Assembly (NCBI RefSeq): GCF_014201615.1
Contig: NZ_JACHEU010000001.1
Span: 1,259,631-1,323,630, forward strand
Source of the DNA: Aquamicrobium lusatiense
GTDB taxonomy: Bacteria > Pseudomonadota > Alphaproteobacteria > Rhizobiales > Rhizobiaceae
Direction of reading: 5' to 3'
DNA: 64,000 nucleotides
Shown here: positions 50,506 to 58,472 of the stretch, in pieces
How positions within the stretch are numbered: position 1 is the stretch's first letter
Layout: each line of letters opens with the position of its first letter
Position numbers and translations under genes: made by a program
Notes under the pieces: model-generated
Databases searched by the model: none
What the model was told of the DNA's origin: nothing
What the model saw: only the letters and a program-made list of their open reading frames with translations

Positions 50506-51354
50506 ATGGCAAAGGGACCCGCCCAACCTCAGGACAAGTACGTTGTTCGATTCCCTGACGGGATGCGGGAGAAGCTCAAAGGGCTGGCCACGGAACACAA
50601 GCGATCTCTCAACGCTGAGATCATTGCGCGCTTGGCTGAATTTGAGGAAATGGACGCGCGTCTCTACGATGCCCTCGAAGAGAACGAGCGGTTGACCGCT
50701 GAAGTATCGGCGCTGCGCGTGATCAAAGCCCAATTCAACGAGATCGGGGATCGCCTCTTTGACGAAAGTGGCAACGTGAAACCGTTTGTGGTTGTTCCTC
50801 CCGATTTGTTGGACCGCATCCGCAGGGCCGCAAATGGAAGCTATCGGACTATAGATGCCGAGGTAATAGCTACACTTGAGGAGGCCTACCCCAACACGTC
50901 TGCTTTCCTTCGGGATTTGAAGTTTTTCTATTTTCAATGGGGGTCAGGCACATGGCACACGGTCGATGAAGACTCGTGGGCGCGGTTTAAATCTGGAGAA
51001 GTGCCTAAGCACATTGCGGACAGAATGAGCGAAAGAGACAACTACTTTGCTGTCGCGGTGATCGATGCGGAATGCGGTCTAGTAAATGTAATTCCGCATA
51101 ATTATCATATTAGCGATGGTGGGGCTGTTTGGGCGGCATACGAGTTGCTTACAGATGAGGAGAAAGAAAATTACGCCCGATTGATGACCTCAGCCAACAT
51201 GAAAGAAGAGGACGAGAAAAGAATTAAGGAGCTTCGAGACAAGATGGCTCCAGCGATATCGCTACCGCCAGACGCGATTTCCCATCTGCGCCAGATGTTG
51301 AGCGGACTTGCACCTGATGATGAGCTTGATGTCATCTTTGAGCGGTTAGCTTAA
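50506..51354 (+). CDS. Tandem Arc-like ribbon-helix-helix repressor
   Basis: 282 residues, AAGG about 9 bases before the ATG. Residues 1-50 are an Arc domain (DKYVVRFPDGMREKLKGLAT). Residues about 95-130 look like a second one (VVVPPDLLDRIRRAANGSYR, IDAEVIATLEEAYPN), joined by a short helical linker. The C-terminal part (residues 140-282) is of unknown type with FAVAVIDAECGLVNVI. There is no CI/LexA-like repressor elsewhere in the prophage, so this is the best candidate for the lysogeny repressor or its antagonist. Confidence 0.78.
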   Translation: MAKGPAQPQDKYVVRFPDGMREKLKGLATEHKRSLNAEIIARLAEFEEMDARLYDALEENERLTAEVSALRVIKAQFNEIGDRLFDESGNVKPFVVVPPDLLDRIRRAANGSYRTIDAEVIATLEEAYPNTSAFLRDLKFFYFQWGSGTWHTVDEDSWARFKSGEVPKHIADRMSERDNYFAVAVIDAECGLVNVIPHNYHISDGGAVWAAYELLTDEEKENYARLMTSANMKEEDEKRIKELRDKMAPAISLPPDAISHLRQMLSGLAPDDELDVIFERLA

Positions 51355-51441
51355 GAAGTTGATCTCCTCAAATCTGAGGGCGTCAAAATCAGCCGATCCA
51401 AATTTGGGTTGACGTGATTGCACATCCACCATTGGTGGACG
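51355..51441. other. Hairpins between convergent repressor and integrase
   Basis: CCTCA/TGAGG around 51366-51379, CGTCAA...TTGACG around 51382-51416, and TCCACC-ATT-GGTGGA (51425-51439) fill the 87-bp convergent gap. None has a clear T-run. They could together serve as a bidirectional terminator. Confidence 0.35.
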
Positions 51442-52671
51442 TTAAAGCCCCATCTGGCGGCTGACTTCCTCGGCAACCTTATCCGCTACGGCAATCAGCA
51501 CCGAATCCAGCCTGTGGGTGTAGCGCGAGGTGATCGTCGTTCCCGCATGGCCGAGCAGTGCACCTATGGTGGCGTCTGAGTAGTCGAGATCAGCCGCCAC
51601 CGAGGCGAAGGAATGCCGGAACGTATGGGCCGAAACGTCTTCCAGCTTGACCGCCGCAAGCAGGCGCTTCAGAGCGGCAGGGAACCCGCCGTAGGGTTGA
51701 TCCTCATTGTGCGCGCCGGGCAGAACGTAAGCGGCCTTGTCCTTGCAGGGAAGGCTCTTGAGCAAGTCAACGACCGGGCTTCCAATCGGCCTGACTGACG
51801 CCCCGGTCTTCGTGTCGCCCAAGTGCAGTGCACTGCCGTCAAGATCGACCTCCGACCATTTCAGCTTTTCGATTTCGCCGCGCCGGCATCCGGTCAGCAG
51901 CAGCAGCTTGGCGAACGCCACCGCCTGCCACGCCTGCGATGCATCGGTTAGCGCCTTGCCGATCGCCTTGTATTCGTCCGCAGTCAGCCGTCGCCGCTTC
52001 TTCTTGTCGGTGGGTCGTTTGACGCCATGGACCGGATTTCGATCGATGATCCCTTCGGATACCGCAAAGGACAGAATGCCGCCGAGCAGGCCGGTAGTGC
52101 GGCTGGCCGTTCCCGCGCCGCCCTCGACGATGATCCGACCCCGCAGCTTGTCGCTTTTCTCGACCTTCGCCGTCTTGCCGACCGTCACGTCGCGGATGAA
52201 TTTTGCGATGTCGGAGGTTTTGAGATCGATCACCAGCTTTCGGCCCAACAACGGCTTTATGTGCTGATCGATCCTGCCCTTGTCGCTGTAGAGCGTCGAA
52301 GGCTTTTTCGGCTGGCCGCTGCGCCCGATGATCAGCCCTTTGTCCGCCGCTTCAACGTACCTGTCGCAAAGCTCAGACAATGTAATCGATCCGCGCCGGG
52401 TCTTGCGCTCGGTCGCCGGATCCTCACCAGCAAGGGCATTTCCAAGATTGATCCGGGCGAGCTTCCGAGCCTCGTCAACCGTCAGCTTGCCGAAGGGGCC
52501 GATGGACATTCTTTTCCGTTGGCCGTCAGAATTATAGTAGTCAACATAGAACGTCTTCCGACCGTTCGGGAACACGCGTGCACCGAAGCCAGGCAGTTCC
52601 GAGCACCAGACGAAATAGGGCGTCGTCCGCGCTTCCAGACCGTCCAGATAACCCTTTGTCAGCTTTGCCAT
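51442..52671 (-). CDS. Tyrosine recombinase / prophage integrase
   Basis: 409 residues. The N-terminal ~90 residues form the arm-binding DUF4102-type region (LPGFGARVFPNGRKTFYVDY). A core-binding SAM-like domain follows, and the catalytic domain carries Arg263 (TGCRRGEIEKL), Lys288 (TKTG), His349/Arg352 (SAHTFRHSFAS), His375 (LLGHAG) and Tyr384 (ITSRYTH). It is next to attR and mediates integration into the tRNA-Arg gene. The start ATG is at 52671. Confidence 0.95.
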   Translation of the reverse strand: MAKLTKGYLDGLEARTTPYFVWCSELPGFGARVFPNGRKTFYVDYYNSDGQRKRMSIGPFGKLTVDEARKLARINLGNALAGEDPATERKTRRGSITLSELCDRYVEAADKGLIIGRSGQPKKPSTLYSDKGRIDQHIKPLLGRKLVIDLKTSDIAKFIRDVTVGKTAKVEKSDKLRGRIIVEGGAGTASRTTGLLGGILSFAVSEGIIDRNPVHGVKRPTDKKKRRRLTADEYKAIGKALTDASQAWQAVAFAKLLLLTGCRRGEIEKLKWSEVDLDGSALHLGDTKTGASVRPIGSPVVDLLKSLPCKDKAAYVLPGAHNEDQPYGGFPAALKRLLAAVKLEDVSAHTFRHSFASVAADLDYSDATIGALLGHAGTTITSRYTHRLDSVLIAVADKVAEEVSRQMGL

Positions 52672-52692
52672 CGACCCTTGCCTTCCGCTTTT

Positions 52693-52712
52693 GTGTCACC
52701 ATAGTGTCACCA
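52693..52712 (+). repeat. Paired GTGTCACCA repeats inside attR (putative integrase arm sites)
   Basis: GTGTCACCA at 52693-52701 and 52704-52712, again 11 bp apart, as at the left end (9997-10016). They lie just upstream of the integrase start and 128 bp inside the core. Confidence 0.6.
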
Positions 52713-52840
52713 CAAAAACGGAAACATGGGAAGTGTCTCGGAAACTCACGGAATTGACAGTAAACAAATAGCGTCGTAGATTCAGCTAGTTAGGAAACAT
52801 CAGTAAACTTACAGAAATCGGGGAAAATCATGCACTTGAT

Positions 52841-52888
52841 CCCTCCGAAGGCGAAGGTCACAGGTTCGAATCCTGTCGGGTGCGCCAA
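52841..52888 (+). repeat. attR: 48-bp core copy of the tRNA-Arg 3' end
   Basis: Identical to 9902-9949. It is preceded by TTGAT rather than tRNA sequence, so this copy is not a functional tRNA gene; it marks the right junction with host DNA. Confidence 0.95.
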
Positions 52889-52949
52889 AACCGCCGATTT
52901 CCCTACATGATACGCTATAGTCACGGGGCACACGCCCTGAGCTCCAGAC

Positions 52950-53300
52950 TCATGAACTTTGGAGCCAAAAGAGAACGGTCGCAGCGAGCGCTAACGCTGG
53001 GAGGAAGACGACCGGGCACCTGTCGTATCGGCTAGCACCGCGCCCCCAGTCCTTGAGACTGCCGAATATGGTGTTGATGCGGTACGGCGCTTGTAGCGGC
53101 ATTTGTCATGCCTGACGGCTTTCTTTCGACCTTTTCGACCGGAGATACAGGCTTTTATCCCCTTTTCTTTCAACGCATCTCTGAACCAGTCGGCATCATA
53201 GCTTCGATCCACCAGCATCCAGTCTGCCTACGGCAGGCTGCTCAGCAAAGCGGCAGCCCGGTGTAATCGCTGACCGGCTCTGCCGTGACAAACATGCGGA
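52950..53300 (-). pseudogene. Decayed IS5-family transposase fragment
   Basis: Read leftward, pieces in different frames give the C-terminal part of an IS5-type DDE transposase: MFVTA and SDYTG, then MLVDRSYDADWFRDALKEKG with GRKGRKKAVRHDK, then TIFGSLKDW and RCPVVFLPALALAATVLFWL, ending at TGA 52952-52950. At least two frameshifts and a missing N-terminal half make it non-functional. No terminal inverted repeats are evident. It lies just outside attR, between the prophage and the efflux locus. Confidence 0.82.
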
Positions 53301-53452
53301 TCGGGCGGTATGAGCGTCGGCAATTCGGCTTGCGGGACGCTATCATTCGCGACATATGCGACGACGACTTCAGAAGCCGGCAGATGGCTCTGTTGTGTTC
53401 TGGGTGGCTTTTTCTTCGCGTCTTTCCTCACCCGAATGGGCCGTATAGCGAC

Positions 53453-54724
53453 TCAAATTCGCTCCTCGCTTCGGGCGAGAGGCAATTTGACGGTCTGAAC
53501 CAGGCCTTTGGGTTTGGTGGAGTTGGCGATTGTGATCGTTCCCCGAAACCGCTCAATGATTTCCTTGCTGATAGCGAGGCCAAGGCCGGCTCCAGGCATA
53601 ATTTTGCGGCGTGCGGCATCGACGCGAAAGAACGGCTCGAACACCTGGTCGAGCAGCTCTTCTGGGATCCCCGGACCTCTGTCGCGGATTTTGATGACCG
53701 CGTCGTCGCCCTCGACTTCAAGCTGGATCGAGGCACCCCCACCATGCGTCGCGGCGTTTATAATGAGATTGCGCAGCGCTCGTTTCAAGGCAATAGGGCC
53801 CGCAGCAACCGGGAGGGAGGCCAGGGAAGGCGGCGTCACTTTGTATCCCAGAGGAATGAGTTCATCGACAATCTCCTGAACAAGCGAACCGAGACGGACA
53901 GTCTCGCGATTGTCGCTGCCGACTTCCTCTTTTACCAGCCGAATGGCGCTGTCTGCGATCGCATCAAGCTCCTGAAGATCGGCTAACCATTTCTCGCGTT
54001 CCGCGTCGTCAGCGACGAACTCGGCTCTCAGTCGCATGCGTGTCATCGGTGTGCGCAGGTCGTGGCCGGCGGCGGCCACGAGCCGCATACGGCTTTCGAT
54101 CGCCGATTTCAGGCGACCCGACAAGGAATTGAGCGCATGGGCGGTCGCCCGCACTTCACCAGATCCGGTTTCGGGAATTGGAGGAATTACTCCGTCCGGT
54201 CCGATGCGGTTGATAGCATCTTCCAGTATCTGCAGTGGCCTGATGATCTTGGAAGCAGCAAATATCGAAACCGCGGTACTGCCGAGAACGATCAGGATGC
54301 TCCAGCCTGCCAGCACCCACCCACCGCTCTGGGGGGGGCCGAAACCGGGAACTTCTGAGATAAGCCAGGCGCCGCTGTCCAGTTGAACTGAGGCGATGAG
54401 TGGCGATGTACTGGAAGCCTGAGTAACTGTGACAGCCCTGGCCGCCCCTGTCTTCTCCATTGCTTTGTTGAGAAACTGAGACATTCTCTCGATTTCGATG
54501 CCCCCAGCCGGTTGATCCTGCAGCCTGATGCCTATGCTAAGGGCATCCTGCCTGTCCCTCTCAGCGAGCGCAGCCAGCAAGTGAAGCTGGCGCGCCACCG
54601 GTTCGATCGTCACCGCGGGTAATGGAGGCTGCAAGGCGCGGCTCGCTGCGAAGGTCGCGAGGCCAACCACCGTCACGATGGCGATGATCAGAAGCAGGAC
54701 AAGACGATTGCGCAGCGATTTCAT
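53453..54724 (-). CDS. Sensor histidine kinase (EnvZ-like)
   Basis: 423 residues. Transmembrane helices at about 8-30 and 137-157 bracket a periplasmic sensor of about 105 residues. A HAMP domain follows, then the phosphoacceptor His221 (AAAGHDLRTPMTRMRLRAEF), the N box NLIINAATHG, G1 DRGPGIP and G2 GAGLGLAIS. Membrane-bound kinase that phosphorylates the response regulator encoded upstream, overlapping by ATGA. The ligand is unknown; the efflux genes nearby suggest an envelope or toxic-compound stress. Confidence 0.92.
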   Translation of the reverse strand: MKSLRNRLVLLLIIAIVTVVGLATFAASRALQPPLPAVTIEPVARQLHLLAALAERDRQDALSIGIRLQDQPAGGIEIERMSQFLNKAMEKTGAARAVTVTQASSTSPLIASVQLDSGAWLISEVPGFGPPQSGGWVLAGWSILIVLGSTAVSIFAASKIIRPLQILEDAINRIGPDGVIPPIPETGSGEVRATAHALNSLSGRLKSAIESRMRLVAAAGHDLRTPMTRMRLRAEFVADDAEREKWLADLQELDAIADSAIRLVKEEVGSDNRETVRLGSLVQEIVDELIPLGYKVTPPSLASLPVAAGPIALKRALRNLIINAATHGGGASIQLEVEGDDAVIKIRDRGPGIPEELLDQVFEPFFRVDAARRKIMPGAGLGLAISKEIIERFRGTITIANSTKPKGLVQTVKLPLARSEERI

Positions 54725-55446
54725 CGTGGGGCGGTTTGAACCTTTACGTTTACGGTAAGCTGGTATCCGCCGTTTCGTACGGTCTTGAAGATTGGAGTGG
54801 AGTCGTTTTCGCCCAGTTTTCGCCTTAGCCGGCTCATGAGAACATCGATTGAGCGATCAAGCGGGTCACGGCTGCGCCCCTGTGTCAGGTCCAGTAACTG
54901 ATCGCGAGACAACAGGCGGCCGGGCCGTTCGAGGAACACATTGAGAAGATCAAACTCCGCCCCGGTCAATTCCGCCGCAATACCGTCCTGGCGCACGACA
55001 CTGCGCAGTTGTGGGTCAACCTCGTACTCTCCGAAGCTGTAGGTTTTTGTCTCTGAAACTGCCTGCTCGTCATGACCGCCCCGACGTAGCACCGCTTTGA
55101 TGCGAGCTACGAGTTCGCGTGGGTTAAACGGTTTGCCGAGGTAATCATCGGCGCCGATCTCCAGCCCGATGATGCGGTCGACGTCTTCCTTGAGCGCGGT
55201 GAGCAAGATCACCGGTGTGCGAGGACGACGTTCCTGCATACTCCGGCAGATGTCGAGCCCGGAGCCGTCCGGCAGCAAAACGTCGAGCACGACCAGGTCA
55301 GGCCCGCTCGTGGAAAGCTGAGCTTCACATTCGGCGCGGTTGGAGGCAGCTGACACCCGAAACCCCTGGCTGCCAAGATAACGTGCCAGCAGCGATCTTA
55401 TTTCTGGGTCATCATCTACAATCAAGATATGAATCTGGCCGCTCAT
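54721..55446 (-). CDS. OmpR-family response regulator
   Basis: 241 residues. Receiver domain with acidic pocket DDD11-13, phosphoacceptor Asp55 (VVLDVLLPDG), Thr83 and Lys105 (GADDYLGKPFN). The C-terminal winged helix (ELTGAEFDLLNVFLERPGRL ... SIDVLMSRLRRKLG) binds DNA. It is the first gene of a leftward two-gene operon, divergent from the secreted-protein and efflux genes across a 213-bp gap where its target promoters would be. Confidence 0.93.
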   Translation of the reverse strand: MSGQIHILIVDDDPEIRSLLARYLGSQGFRVSAASNRAECEAQLSTSGPDLVVLDVLLPDGSGLDICRSMQERRPRTPVILLTALKEDVDRIIGLEIGADDYLGKPFNPRELVARIKAVLRRGGHDEQAVSETKTYSFGEYEVDPQLRSVVRQDGIAAELTGAEFDLLNVFLERPGRLLSRDQLLDLTQGRSRDPLDRSIDVLMSRLRRKLGENDSTPIFKTVRNGGYQLTVNVKVQTAPR

Positions 55447-55659
55447 GTGATCCTGCCGGCTCCTTTCTTTTCGCTTCTATACCCCGATTGGATCGGCTCA
55501 TCTGGATATTTTTGCAACAGTTCTTTGCTGCGAGCTGAATGGAAACGTTTTGTTACAAAAATCTGCCTTGTAGCAACATCCGGAAATATTCAGACCTATG
55601 CCGGACATGCTCGATCTGTACTTCCATGCTGGTGGAAAATTGCATGAAAGGAAGATTGC

Positions 55660-56397
55660 ATGAAATGCTTCTCAACCGCTTGGCCCCTGTCAGCCAGCGT
55701 CATGCTATTGGTGACGGCTCCAGCCTTCTCGGGTGCGCTTTCCTCCAATCCGGTGCATGACGGGCAGCCGGTCGTGTATATTCTGGCCCAGAATGATGTG
55801 AGCCGGAATACTCCTGACGATATCGCGCAGGCTACACCCGATCACTATCGCGCTGACGCAGGAACGCCAGATGAGTTCGCGGCATCCGGCTTCTCCCGGT
55901 TCGGTCAGCCGATGCCCGGGCTTCATCTTGCTGCGAGGCTTGCAGTGGCGGAGACCTATGTCGGCATCACCAGCGGGCAGCTTGATGTCTGGCGCGCCTA
56001 TGCCTCTGCTTTGATTGAATTTGCCGATTTGCCCGAAGTTGCCCGAAGGCCGGAACGACCACGCGGCGGCCCACCACACGCGCGTGGAGATGGTTCGCCA
56101 CCGTCTGTCGATGCCCGACCGGCGCCTGTGGATGAGCCTCTGCTCACTGAGCGGGTTGTAGGCGGGGTAATCGAACGCGGCGAGAAGGCCGTGGTCCTGA
56201 AGGGAGCACTGTCTGCCCTGCGTGCCACGCTTGCTCCCGAGCAACTGTCGAGGCTGCGTAAGGCCGAGCGCTCCCTGCTTCCATCTCCAGGGTTACCGAC
56301 GCTGATGGCTCCTGGCCGGAGCCATCCTGATTTCGATCGTCGCCGGCACATCGACATGCCGGTGCCGCCGCCGCTTCCCCCGTTTTCCGGGGAGTAG
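55660..56397 (+). CDS. Secreted protein with Pro/Arg-rich linker
   Basis: 245 residues; GAAAGGAAG precedes the ATG at 55660. Signal peptide about residues 1-24. The mature part has AARLAVAETYVGITSGQLDV, an amphipathic helix region, then a Pro/Arg/Gly-rich linker (residues about 130-160), then a helix with TLAPEQLSRLRKAERSLL that resembles the LTxxQ segment of Spy/CpxP-type periplasmic proteins. The C-terminus is proline-rich. First rightward gene next to the two-component system, so a periplasmic feedback factor is possible but unproven. Confidence 0.65.
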   Translation: MKCFSTAWPLSASVMLLVTAPAFSGALSSNPVHDGQPVVYILAQNDVSRNTPDDIAQATPDHYRADAGTPDEFAASGFSRFGQPMPGLHLAARLAVAETYVGITSGQLDVWRAYASALIEFADLPEVARRPERPRGGPPHARGDGSPPSVDARPAPVDEPLLTERVVGGVIERGEKAVVLKGALSALRATLAPEQLSRLRKAERSLLPSPGLPTLMAPGRSHPDFDRRRHIDMPVPPPLPPFSGE

Positions 56398-56535
56398 CTG
56401 ATTGTCCGTCATCCTCCCCGCCCCCGCTAAAAAGGCTGACGGACGATGCAGCCTGCAATGGCTGCCGGTCGGAGGTGCAAAGATCGCTCCTTGTGCCTCC
56501 GACCGCGACACAACACCGAATAAGAGGTTACAGAA

Positions 56536-56832
56536 ATGAAGAGACTTGCTGCAATTACGATGTCCGTCCTGGTCGCCCTCGCTCCGGTGGTCGGTGCAGC
56601 CGAAGCCCAAAGCAAGGTACCGTCGAAGAAAACGGAGCAGCAGGTCCGGAAGCAGCAATGGAAGAAGGGCGCAAGATATACGGGACGCGGTGTCGTCGTC
56701 TCCAACCACAAGCAATACAAGCTCAAAGCGCCGCCGAAAAACCATCGCTGGGTCCGTGACGGTAACAATTTCATCCTCGTCTCTACGGTAACCGGCCTCA
56801 TCGCGTCGATGGCTAGCGCGCCCAGAAACTGA
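56536..56832 (+). CDS. RcnB-family periplasmic protein
   Basis: 98 residues. Signal peptide MKRLAAITMSVLVALAPVVG with cleavage near AEAQ. The mature part has the RcnB signature of Y-x-L-x-x-PP-x-x-x-x-W-V-R: QYKLKAPPKNHRWVRDG, then NNFILVSTVTGLIASM. E. coli RcnB affects nickel/cobalt homeostasis, but the family is broad in alphaproteobacteria as small envelope proteins. GAGGTTACAGAA upstream gives a weak ribosome-binding site. It lies between the secreted protein and the efflux operon. Confidence 0.82.
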   Translation: MKRLAAITMSVLVALAPVVGAAEAQSKVPSKKTEQQVRKQQWKKGARYTGRGVVVSNHKQYKLKAPPKNHRWVRDGNNFILVSTVTGLIASMASAPRN

Positions 56833-57123
56833 TCGTCAGGATGCGCGAGCATGGTGGGGATGCTCCGGGAAGGCTCGATGATGTTCGAAATGCAGTATTT
56901 GTTGATGTCATTCTCAGTCATGATAGCCCTAATGAAGGTCATGCTGCCGCGACGTATTCTTGCGTGCTCCATTGTGACACGACGAGACTGAGACCCCCAG
57001 GCCCGTCATTCAGGTGCATCTTTATGAGCCGAAGCAACGCAAAATTCTATTTCGGGAATGGCATTGGGCTCAGATTTGGGGAGATGCCAGACATTGATCC
57101 GCGAGCTTGAACTTCGACGATTT
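56833..57123. other. Gap without a recognisable gene
   Basis: 291 bp between the RcnB-like gene and the small leader ORF of the efflux operon. Short open frames exist but none has a ribosome-binding site or convincing composition. It probably contains the efflux operon promoter. Confidence 0.4.
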
Positions 57124-57258
57124 ATGACGTCGGTTTTCTTGCGACTGGCAACGCTTGCCTTTGCGATAGCGCTTGTCGCCGCGGCTGGTTCGTCTTCTGG
57201 CGAAAGCGAGCCGCCGCCCGCTGGCGGCGAACGAATAACTGTAGAGAGTATCAGATGA
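57124..57258 (+). CDS. Small secreted peptide coupled to the efflux adaptor
   Basis: 44 residues from the ATG at 57124 (MTSVFLRLATLAFAIALVAA ... GGERITVESIR); an in-frame ATG at 57058 is the alternative. A hydrophobic signal is followed by an acidic, Pro/Gly-rich tail. Its TGA overlaps the ATG of the adaptor gene as ATGA, implying translational coupling. Whether the peptide functions or simply acts as a leader is unknown. Confidence 0.5.
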   Translation: MTSVFLRLATLAFAIALVAAAGSSSGESEPPPAGGERITVESIR

Positions 57259-58472
57259 ACGGAATTATGAGAGCAGGCGCGCTGATGTTTCTCTCGCTGA
57301 CCGTGGCGAGCTGCAGCAATGAGTCGGCCGGAAATGCCGGAATGGGGCCTCCGGGCGGATCAATGGGGCCGGTGGAAGTCGGCGTGGTCACGCTGCAAAG
57401 TCAGCCGGTTCCGCGCAGCGCTGAGTTGCCCGGGCGAGTGGTGGCGTCTGCCACGGCGGAGGTGCGCCCGCAGGTCGACGGGCTTGTGCGTAGAATCGCC
57501 TTCCGCGAGGGCCATGACGTCAAAGCAGGCGATGTTCTTTACGAACTCGACGATACGAAGTTCAGGGCGGCCTACGCGGCTGCCGAAGCTTCGCTTAAGA
57601 AGGCTGAAGCTGCCACAGCCGGAGCGAGGGCAACGTTCGAGAGGAACGAGAAACTGGCAGCGACCAATGCCGTCAGCGCGCAAACTCTCGACGACGCCCG
57701 CTCGACGCTCTTACAAGCTCAGGCAGATGAGGAATCCGCCAAGGCATCCCTCCAGACGGCCCGCATCAACCTCGACAACACCATGATCCGTGCCCCCATC
57801 GGCGGCGGCGTCGGCATATCGAATGTAAGTGTCGGTGCACTTGTCAACGAGAACCAGACCGACGCCCTGGTAACGATAAGGCAGATGGACCCTGTCTATG
57901 TGGATCTGGTCGATTCGAGTGTCAATCTGTTGCGTGTTCGCGACGAAATCGCTGCTGGGCGGCTCGGTCGCGAGTCAGGCTCACCCGCTCCGATATCACT
58001 GACGCTTGAGAATGGACGGGAATACGAGCGGACAGGAACGCTTTCTCTGGCCGACATGGTTGTCAGCCAGACGACAGGTACTTTCATGGTCCGCGCGTCA
58101 TTCGAGAACCCCGACCGGGTCCTGATTCCCGGCATGTTCGTCCGCGCCAAAGTCGATTTCGGCTCGATACCGGATGCGTTCCTCGTGCCGCAACGCGCGG
58201 TGTCGCGCAACGAGACTGGGGACGCCACGATCTATCTGGCCTCGGCAGCCAACAAGGCGGAGATACGAAAGATTTCAACGCGTGGAGCGCTCGGTAATGA
58301 CTGGATCGTCACCGACGGCGTGAAGAATGGTGACCGGCTGGTCGTTGACGGATTTCAGAACATATCGGACGGAACCGAGATCGAAGCGGTGGAAGTGTCC
58401 GTTGATGATGATGGCGTCGTTCCTCAGAGCCTGAATCAGGCGGCATCAGACACGCAGGAGATGCCGCGATGA
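57255..58472 (+). CDS. RND efflux periplasmic adaptor (AcrA/MexA type)
   Basis: 405 residues. A lipoprotein signal with lipobox TVASC anchors it to the inner membrane. It has the usual order: beta-barrel/lipoyl halves (VRPQVDGLVRRIAFREGHDV), a coiled-coil hairpin (about residues 110-180, FERNEKLAATNAVSAQTLDD), the returning lipoyl half (TMIRAPIGGGVGISNVSVGA), and the membrane-proximal domain. It joins the pump at 58469 to the outer-membrane channel. ATGA overlap with the pump gene. Confidence 0.92.
   Translation: MNGIMRAGALMFLSLTVASCSNESAGNAGMGPPGGSMGPVEVGVVTLQSQPVPRSAELPGRVVASATAEVRPQVDGLVRRIAFREGHDVKAGDVLYELDDTKFRAAYAAAEASLKKAEAATAGARATFERNEKLAATNAVSAQTLDDARSTLLQAQADEESAKASLQTARINLDNTMIRAPIGGGVGISNVSVGALVNENQTDALVTIRQMDPVYVDLVDSSVNLLRVRDEIAAGRLGRESGSPAPISLTLENGREYERTGTLSLADMVVSQTTGTFMVRASFENPDRVLIPGMFVRAKVDFGSIPDAFLVPQRAVSRNETGDATIYLASAANKAEIRKISTRGALGNDWIVTDGVKNGDRLVVDGFQNISDGTEIEAVEVSVDDDGVVPQSLNQAASDTQEMPR

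Noticed and set aside
52754..52782. TTGACA - 17 bp - TAGATT promoter pointing out of the prophage
   Set aside because: The -35 is perfect but the -10 matches only 4 of 6 and no gene follows except the att core and an IS remnant; kept as a weak observation only.
53228..53431. Leftward ORF of 67 codons near the IS remnant
   Set aside because: Its C-terminal part is an out-of-frame reading of transposase DNA and the N-terminal part has no recognisable gene features.
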